NCBI GenBank assembly: GCA_030665485.1
Contig: DAOUZV010000030.1
Coordinates: forward strand, 1-10,668
Origin: Chloroflexota bacterium
GTDB lineage: Bacteria; Chloroflexota; Dehalococcoidia; JABGRK01
Reading direction: 5' to 3'
DNA length: 10,668 nt
Shown: positions 6,684-10,668 of the stretch, one piece after another
How the letters are laid out: each line of letters opens with the position of its first letter
Position numbering within the stretch: the stretch's first letter is position 1
Position numbers and translations under genes: made by a program
Notes under the pieces: generated by a model
Told to the model about the DNA's origin: nothing
Database searches by the model: none
Seen by the model: the letters and a program-made list of their open reading frames with translations, nothing else

Positions 6684-7763
6684 ATGGCAATAGTTCTTGC
6701 TGCGATGAGCGGCGGCGTAGATTCCTCTGTAACGGCTGCCCTGATGAAAGAGGCCGGCCATGATGTGATCGGGGCAACGATGAGTGTGTTCTCCGGCGAT
6801 GCTTCCACCAAAGGAAGCGTTCATGGTTGCTACGGGCCGGAGGAGCAGGACGATATCACCGATGCACGGAAAGTCGCCGATGCCATCAGAATCCCCTTCC
6901 ACGTTCTCGACCTCAGGGATAAATACAGGCGGGAGGTGCTGGATTACACCTGTAACGAATATTTCTCCGGCAGAACCCCCAATCCCTGTGTCAGGTGCAA
7001 CCGCACCATCAAGTTCGACGCCTTCGTCAGCGAAGTCCGCAGCGCCGGTATCGAGTTCGACTATCTGGCCATGGGTCATTATGTACGGGTAGAACATGAT
7101 GAGCCATCTGGGCGCTATCTACTCAAAAAGGCCAGGGACAAAAACAAGGATCAAACCTATTTTCTTCATTTGTTGTCACAGCAACAACTCGGCATCTGCA
7201 TTTTCCCGCTGGGAGATTATACAAAGGAAGAGGTTAGAAAAAAGGCAAACGACCTTGGCCTTGATGTGGCGGATAAGGCCGAGAGCCAGAACTTCATAAG
7301 CGGCGGCTACTCTCTATTGTTCGACCAACAGCCAGAGGAAGGTCCGATTTTAGATAAAGAGGGAAACGTGCTGGGGCGACACAAGGGTATCCCCTTCTAT
7401 ACCATCGGACAGCGCCGGGGGCTTGGCATAGTGGCTGAAACACCGTTGTACGTAACAGGTATCGACAGCGAGAAGAACGCTGTATATGTTGGCCCCAAAG
7501 ATGAATTGTTAAGCGATGAACTTACGGCCACAGATCTCAACTGGATAGCTGTCGATCATCTCACCGAGCCGATACAGGTAAAAGCGAAAATAAGATACCG
7601 GCACACGCCGGCCGATGCGCTGCTGACGCCTGAAGTCGGCAGTCGGGTGCGCGTTAAGTTTGAAAAACCGCAGATGTCCATCACCCCCGGCCAAGCAGTC
7701 GTATTCTATATCGGTGATAACGTGCTGGGTGGAGGCACCATTGAACGGCGGGCGTCGACATAA
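6684..7763 (+). CDS. mnmA: MnmA-like tRNA-uridine 2-sulfurtransferase, lacking the second catalytic Cys
   Basis: This is a 359-residue ATP pyrophosphatase of the MnmA/TrmU family, which adenylates uridine-34 of Lys/Glu/Gln tRNAs and replaces the 2-oxygen with sulfur. The PP-loop is SGGVDSS (9-15). Other family marks are RTPNPCVRCNR (97-107), GHYV (131-134), KDQTYFLHLLSQQQL (155-169), YTIGQRRGLGI (239-249) and the C-terminal beta-barrel. C105 occupies the position of the first catalytic Cys (E. coli C102), and C102 adds a CxxC. Classical MnmA has its persulfide Cys in a SQ-x-x-CF motif; here the region reads AESQNFISGGY (199-209) with no Cys. The ATG directly follows the thiE stop, with AAGGCGG at 6672-6678. 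It may modify tRNA or serve thiamine sulfur transfer; the family is sure, the role less so. Confidence 0.85.
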   Translation: MAIVLAAMSGGVDSSVTAALMKEAGHDVIGATMSVFSGDASTKGSVHGCYGPEEQDDITDARKVADAIRIPFHVLDLRDKYRREVLDYTCNEYFSGRTPNPCVRCNRTIKFDAFVSEVRSAGIEFDYLAMGHYVRVEHDEPSGRYLLKKARDKNKDQTYFLHLLSQQQLGICIFPLGDYTKEEVRKKANDLGLDVADKAESQNFISGGYSLLFDQQPEEGPILDKEGNVLGRHKGIPFYTIGQRRGLGIVAETPLYVTGIDSEKNAVYVGPKDELLSDELTATDLNWIAVDHLTEPIQVKAKIRYRHTPADALLTPEVGSRVRVKFEKPQMSITPGQAVVFYIGDNVLGGGTIERRAST

Positions 7764-7978
7764 ACTCTTATCACAGCCGCAATAATGACCACAAAAGCTG
7801 CCGATATGGCAGCTAATCCGTACCTGCTCTTGTCATGGTGAGTGGGACAGGAGATGGACCTGTCACCTCTGCGATGTAAGGTATGCGGTTCTCCCACATC
7901 GATACTGTCACTTTTTAAATCTTCTGGAGGCAAATTGGCGATTAGTTGATCCCAATTTATGCCATGTCTACTATTCAT
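7706..7978 (-). CDS. Small single-pass membrane protein of unknown function
   Basis: This is a 90-residue minus-strand frame from ATG 7978. I do not recognise its family. Residues 1-52 are polar with many charges and His/Cys residues. One hydrophobic segment covers about 54-74 (YGLAAISAAFVVIIAAVIRVY), flanked by basic residues on both sides, then a Pro/Ser-rich tail. A strong GGAGG at 7986-7990 lies seven bases before the ATG, and a TTGACA-based promoter precedes it; these are the main reasons to believe it. Its last 58 bases run antisense over the end of mnmA. It is divergent from the GNAT gene. It could still be a chance frame. Confidence 0.55.
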   Translation of the reverse strand: MNSRHGINWDQLIANLPPEDLKSDSIDVGEPHTLHRRGDRSISCPTHHDKSRYGLAAISAAFVVIIAAVIRVYVDARRSMVPPPSTLSPI

Positions 7979-7985
7979 CGCTATA

Positions 7986-7990
7986 CCTCC
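7986..7990 (-). promoter_or_regulatory. Shine-Dalgarno of the small membrane-protein gene
   Basis: The minus strand reads GGAGG at 7990-7986, seven bases before ATG 7978. Such a match is unlikely by chance at ideal spacing, and it supports translation of this otherwise unrecognised frame. Confidence 0.6.
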
Positions 7991-7996
7991 AACGTC

Positions 7997-8025
7997 AATT
8001 TACTATTGGGTCATGCATATGTCAA
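7997..8025 (-). promoter_or_regulatory. Promoter of the small membrane-protein gene
   Basis: On the minus strand a perfect TTGACA (8025-8020) is followed after 17 bases by TAAATT (8002-7997, four of six matches). Transcription would start near 7990, leaving only about 12 bases of leader, at or just before the Shine-Dalgarno. It interlocks with the plus-strand promoter described next. Confidence 0.5.
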
Positions 8026-8034
8026 TGGTATACT
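8006..8034 (+). promoter_or_regulatory. Promoter of the GNAT gene
   Basis: TTGGGT (8006-8011) and TATACT (8029-8034, five of six matches) are 17 bases apart. The predicted start at about 8041-8043 coincides with the ATG at 8043, and no Shine-Dalgarno is visible ahead of it, so the message would be leaderless. Confidence 0.5.
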
Positions 8035-8042
8035 AATGCGAT

Positions 8043-8477
8043 ATGAGTGAACTAGTCTACAAAACCGTGAACACAAAACAGGAGTTGATTGACGCCTTAA
8101 ATATTAGACGTCATGTTTTTGTAATCGGACAGAACATAGATGAAAAAATAGTGTTTGATCTCTATGATGATAAGTCATTACACATTATTGTAATGACTGA
8201 GGGCAAGACAGTGGGAAGCGTGAGACTTCGCCTACAGGAAGATGGAGAAGCAAAGCTGGAAAGAATGGCAATTCTACCTAATTACAGGAGAAAAGGATTA
8301 GGCCAGAATATGCTAACTTTTCTTGAAGGTGAGCTGAGGAAGAGACTGGCAACGAAGATAGTTCTACATGCTCAAAGCGATGTGTCGAAGTTCTATGAAA
8401 GGTGTGGTTTTAGCGTGGAAGGTCCCTATTTTTGGGAAGTGGGCATAAAGCACATCAAAATGAAAAAGCAACTGTAA
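8043..8477 (+). CDS. GNAT-family N-acetyltransferase (ElaA/YjcF-like)
   Basis: This is a 144-residue acetyl-CoA-dependent acyltransferase. The N-terminal IRRHVFVIGQNID stretch corresponds to the R-x-x-VFV-x-EQ signature of the ElaA/YjcF group. The acetyl-CoA loop is RRKGLG (82-87) within motif A (LERMAILPNYRRKGLG). The C-terminal motif B region has FYERCGF, and a GIKHIKM ending is typical of this group. The acceptor substrate is unknown. The coding DNA is about 40% GC (173 of 437 bases counted), against about 55% in sampled lines of the pterin-enzyme gene, suggesting a separate origin. There is no Shine-Dalgarno, and the predicted transcription start lies at the ATG. It ends 18 bases from the convergent ABC ATPase gene. 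Confidence 0.85.
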   Translation: MSELVYKTVNTKQELIDALNIRRHVFVIGQNIDEKIVFDLYDDKSLHIIVMTEGKTVGSVRLRLQEDGEAKLERMAILPNYRRKGLGQNMLTFLEGELRKRLATKIVLHAQSDVSKFYERCGFSVEGPYFWEVGIKHIKMKKQL

Positions 8478-8495
8478 GTCTTGTTACATTGATGC

Positions 8496-9329
8496 TTACT
8501 TCATGTGTTCGGCATGGCTAAGCAGAATGGAATCATCATCAAAACTTTCTCCGGCAGCCTGTTCAAACGCACTTACCAGATCACTCACCTTTAGCCTTCG
8601 CTTCCTTTCCGCATCAATATCCACCACTATTTTACCCTTATTCATCATGATAAGCCGAGTGCCGAGATGAAGCGCAACCTCCATGTTATGTGTAACCATT
8701 ACAGTGGTCATCTGCTCTCGCTCAACGATTTTATCCGTTAATTCTAATACCGTCTTTGCTGTATTTGGGTCAAGCGCGCCGACGTGTTCGTCAAGTAGTA
8801 ATATGGATGGTTTGCTAATGGTAGCCATTACAAGCGACAAAGCCTGTCTTTGCCCACCTGATAGCGTATTTACCGGGGTTTTTAACCTGTCCTCCAGCCC
8901 AAGATTGAGAAGCGAAAGCTCTTTGCGGAATAGTTCTTTGCGCGCTTTACTGACTGCTCTCCTGAGACCTCTGCGTTTTCCGCGTAAAATAGCTAGTGAA
9001 AGATTCTCTTCAATGGTTAGATGACCAGCTGTTCCTAGATCAGGTTGTTGCCATACTCTCCCCACAAAACCGGCTCGTTTATATCCAATAAGCCGGGTGA
9101 CATCATTTTCGCCTATATAGATTTTGCCACCCCGATCCGGAGGGTAGAGGCCCGCGACAATATTCAGCATGGTTGATTTGCCTGCTCCATTACTGCCAAT
9201 TATGGTGACGAAGTCTTGGTTATGAACATCAAATGTGATATCAGATAAAGCGATCACCTCATCAACTGTTTGCCGGGCAAACGTTTTGGTAACATTCCTC
9301 AGTTTTAAAATCGAGTCTGTTTGATTCAT
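8496..9329 (-). CDS. ABC transporter ATP-binding protein (TrpZ/COG1101-like)
   Basis: This 277-residue ATPase subunit powers the importer encoded with it and acts on the cytoplasmic face of the membrane. Walker A is GSNGAGKST (45-53), the Q-loop lies in VWQQPDLG (Q94/Q95), the signature is LSGGQ (156-160), Walker B with catalytic E181 is ILLLDE (176-181), the D-loop is GALD (184-187) and the switch His is H214 in MVTHN. The DEHVGALDP wording is characteristic of the group paired with COG4120 permeases. I chose ATG 9329, 11 bases after the permease stop. A TTG at 9347 would give six more residues and overlap the permease by seven bases, but it has no ribosome site. Confidence 0.93.
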   Translation of the reverse strand: MNQTDSILKLRNVTKTFARQTVDEVIALSDITFDVHNQDFVTIIGSNGAGKSTMLNIVAGLYPPDRGGKIYIGENDVTRLIGYKRAGFVGRVWQQPDLGTAGHLTIEENLSLAILRGKRRGLRRAVSKARKELFRKELSLLNLGLEDRLKTPVNTLSGGQRQALSLVMATISKPSILLLDEHVGALDPNTAKTVLELTDKIVEREQMTTVMVTHNMEVALHLGTRLIMMNKGKIVVDIDAERKRRLKVSDLVSAFEQAAGESFDDDSILLSHAEHMK

Positions 9330-9340
9330 ATGAATACCAA

Positions 9341-10249
9341 TCACCAACGTTTAGCAGGAGGTAACCAGTCCCCACGCAATTTTTTGCGTATGAATGGCAT
9401 TGTGAGGACTATTATCACCAAAACTGCTGTTATTAACTTTAAGTCTCCCGGTGCTGCACCCAATCTCAGTACAATAGCGATGAACAATCGATACACGAAG
9501 GCACCGCCAATAGCGGCAAGAAGAACCATTGTAATACCCCTAGGACGGAACAGCGCTTCGCCGATAATTACTGAGGCAAGCCCAAGAACAATCATGCCTA
9601 TTCCCATGCCGACATCACTGAATCCTTGATTCTGTGCCACCAGCGCTCCAGCAAGTGCTACCAGTCCATTTGAGATGGCACACCCAATTAATACAGTCTT
9701 ATCAGTATCTACCCCAAAGCCGCGTACCATTTCCTCGTTATCGCCGGTTGCCCGTAGAGCCAAACCGATCTCGGTACGCAGAAACCAGGAGAGAAAACCT
9801 ATTACTAGTATCACTACAATCACAACTAGTACGATTGCCACAATCAATTTGCTTGCACCAGGCATGATCCTGGCCATAATATCGAAGCTGGTAATATCGC
9901 GCAGAAGAGGTTCGTTTGCTCCCCCCATTATCCTTAGGTTGACCGAGTAGAGCCCCACCATTACAATGATGCCGCTCAGTAATGCGCTAATCCTTAGTTT
10001 TGTATTGAGTAACCCGGTAATAAGGCCTGCACCCATACCTCCAATAAGAGCAATGAAGGTAGCCAAAAAGGGGTTAGCTCCCTGTGAGATCAACACAGCT
10101 GCAATGGCACCGCCCAGTGGGAAGGTGCCATCTACACTTAGATCGGGAAACGAAAGCGTGCGAAAGGTAAGATGAATACCAATCGCCACGATGCCGAATA
10201 CTAACCCCTCATAGCCTGCTAGAGTGAGTATATTTGTTACAACATCCAC
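9341..10249 (-). CDS. ABC transporter permease (TrpY/COG4120, LivH-like)
   Basis: This 302-residue inner-membrane permease belongs to the BPD_transp_2 (LivH/RbsC-like) group. About eight hydrophobic segments are visible, near residues 12-30, 44-80 (two), 88-106, 134-156, 185-206, 216-234, 239-262 and 270-287. The cytoplasmic loop FLRTEIGLALRATGDN (156-171) with RGFGVD is the family's ATPase-contact region, and LSFPDLSVDGTFPLGG (32-47) is typical of the COG4120 branch. The start is GTG at 10249, with an AAGG nine bases upstream; no better ATG is in frame. It lies 47 bases after the binding-protein gene and 11 before the ATPase gene, so the three form one operon. Confidence 0.92.
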   Translation of the reverse strand: MDVVTNILTLAGYEGLVFGIVAIGIHLTFRTLSFPDLSVDGTFPLGGAIAAVLISQGANPFLATFIALIGGMGAGLITGLLNTKLRISALLSGIIVMVGLYSVNLRIMGGANEPLLRDITSFDIMARIMPGASKLIVAIVLVVIVVILVIGFLSWFLRTEIGLALRATGDNEEMVRGFGVDTDKTVLIGCAISNGLVALAGALVAQNQGFSDVGMGIGMIVLGLASVIIGEALFRPRGITMVLLAAIGGAFVYRLFIAIVLRLGAAPGDLKLITAVLVIIVLTMPFIRKKLRGDWLPPAKRW

Positions 10250-10264
10250 TTATATGGGCCTTTA

Positions 10265-10283
10265 CTTTCCTTCAATAGGAAAA
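10265..10283 (-). other. Weak intercistronic hairpin between binding-protein and permease genes
   Basis: On the minus strand, TTTTCC (10283-10278) can pair with GGAAAG (10270-10265): five Watson-Crick pairs plus one T-G wobble, around a seven-base loop. No T run follows, so it is not a terminator. Similar short hairpins after binding-protein genes can protect upstream mRNA, but this one is weak. Confidence 0.25.
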
Positions 10284-10296
10284 GCCGTACGATTTA

Positions 10297-10668
10297 CTAT
10301 TCCTCAATTATATTGGTTGCCACATCAAGTACCGCCTGTGGAATAGTTACGTTCATTCTAGTGGCGGCGGCTGTATTAACATAGGTATCGGTCAAATCCA
10401 CGCTCTTAACGGGTATATCAGCGGGATCTTCCCCACCCAGAATGCGCGCTGCTACCTCGCCGCACTCTACTCCAAGCTGATAATAATCAATGCCTATTCC
10501 TCCGATAGCTCCCTGCTCTACTGTAGCAACATCGGCTGCAAACAGCGGTATATCATTGTCCTCACAGACAATTATTAACGCCGCAACCCCAGACACCACT
10601 GTGTTATCGGTGGGTATCCAAATGGCATCTACGTCGTCATCGAGCAACGAAAGAGCAGCTGTCTGCAC
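10297..10668 (-). CDS. ABC transporter substrate-binding protein (TrpX/COG2984), 5' end cut by window edge
   Basis: The C-terminal 124 codons of an extracytoplasmic binding protein of the ABC_sub_bind family (COG2984) are present; the start, signal peptide and first lobe lie beyond the right edge. The visible part includes DAIWIPTDNTVVSG, IPLFAADVATVEQGAIGGIGIDYYQLG, the GGEDPADIPVKSV hinge region and the NVTIPQAVLD tail. All are characteristic of the family and of the second lobe that closes over the ligand. Relatives in some Firmicutes bind tryptophan or tyrosine, but others are uncharacterised, so the ligand here is open. The first visible codon is GTG, an internal valine. Confidence 0.9.
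   Translation of the reverse strand: MQTAALSLLDDDVDAIWIPTDNTVVSGVAALIIVCEDNDIPLFAADVATVEQGAIGGIGIDYYQLGVECGEVAARILGGEDPADIPVKSVDLTDTYVNTAAATRMNVTIPQAVLDVATNIIEE

Noticed and set aside
6378..7097. 239-codon open frame on the minus strand across thiE and mnmA
   Set aside because: It is antisense to two genes with clear family motifs and has no recognisable product.
7796..7814. Perfect 7-bp hairpin AGCTGCC/GGCAGCT after mnmA as a terminator
   Set aside because: On the plus strand no T run follows. On the minus strand TTTT follows, but the hairpin lies inside the small membrane-protein frame and encodes its Ala-rich helix. It could still slow polymerase, but I cannot support a terminator call.
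9329..9347. TTG start at 9347 for the ABC ATPase, overlapping the permease
   Set aside because: No ribosome-binding site lies ahead of it. ATG 9329 gives the usual N-terminus for the family.
1..10668. CRISPR arrays, tRNA or rRNA genes, insertion sequences, attachment sites
   Set aside because: I saw no regularly spaced repeats, tRNA cloverleaf sequence, rRNA signature, transposase frame or paired terminal repeats.

Overview
The window reads as a piece of an anaerobic bacterial chromosome. It holds a thiamine-thiazole operon that uses the oxygen-sensitive radical-SAM enzyme ThiH, a subunit of a ferredoxin-dependent 2-oxoacid oxidoreductase, and a cytoplasmic molybdenum/tungsten-pterin enzyme with an N-terminal iron-sulfur site. 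The bacterial TPP riboswitch, Rho-independent terminator, Shine-Dalgarno sites and sigma70-like promoters argue against an archaeon. Coding DNA is moderately GC-rich (about 55% in two hand-counted lines of the pterin enzyme gene). The gene style would fit an uncultured anaerobe such as a Dehalococcoidia-like Chloroflexota or a Desulfobacterota, but nothing here fixes the phylum.

Left part (1-3669): two divergent genes share a 125-base promoter region. Leftward runs a 2-oxoacid:ferredoxin oxidoreductase alpha subunit, cut by the window edge. Rightward runs an 872-residue DMSO-reductase-superfamily enzyme. The pair recalls the phenylglyoxylate oxidoreductase and phenylacetyl-CoA oxidoreductase genes (pad cluster) of anaerobic aromatic degraders, but the substrates cannot be read from the sequence.

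Middle part (3732-7763): a promoter, a TPP riboswitch and an intrinsic terminator precede thiS-thiG-thiH-thiE and an mnmA-like gene, all tightly packed. ThiS (sulfur carrier), ThiG (thiazole synthase) and ThiH (tyrosine lyase) make the thiazole phosphate; ThiE joins it to the pyrimidine to give thiamine phosphate. The last gene is a tRNA-2-thiouridylase-like ATP pyrophosphatase that starts right after the thiE stop codon. It lacks the second catalytic cysteine of classical MnmA, and its place in a thiamine-controlled operon is the most intriguing point of the window. No thiF, thiC or thiD is present.

Small accessory island (7706-8477): a likely 90-residue single-pass membrane protein on the minus strand and a GNAT acetyltransferase on the plus strand diverge from a 64-base gap. 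Their promoters appear to overlap, and the GNAT message looks leaderless. The GNAT gene is AT-rich (about 40% GC by hand count).

Right part (8496-10668): on the minus strand, in transcription order, the C-terminal part of a periplasmic/lipoprotein binding protein, a LivH-like permease and an ATPase form an ABC importer of the TrpXYZ/COG2984-COG4120-COG1101 type, which in some Firmicutes imports tryptophan or tyrosine. Its substrate here is unknown.
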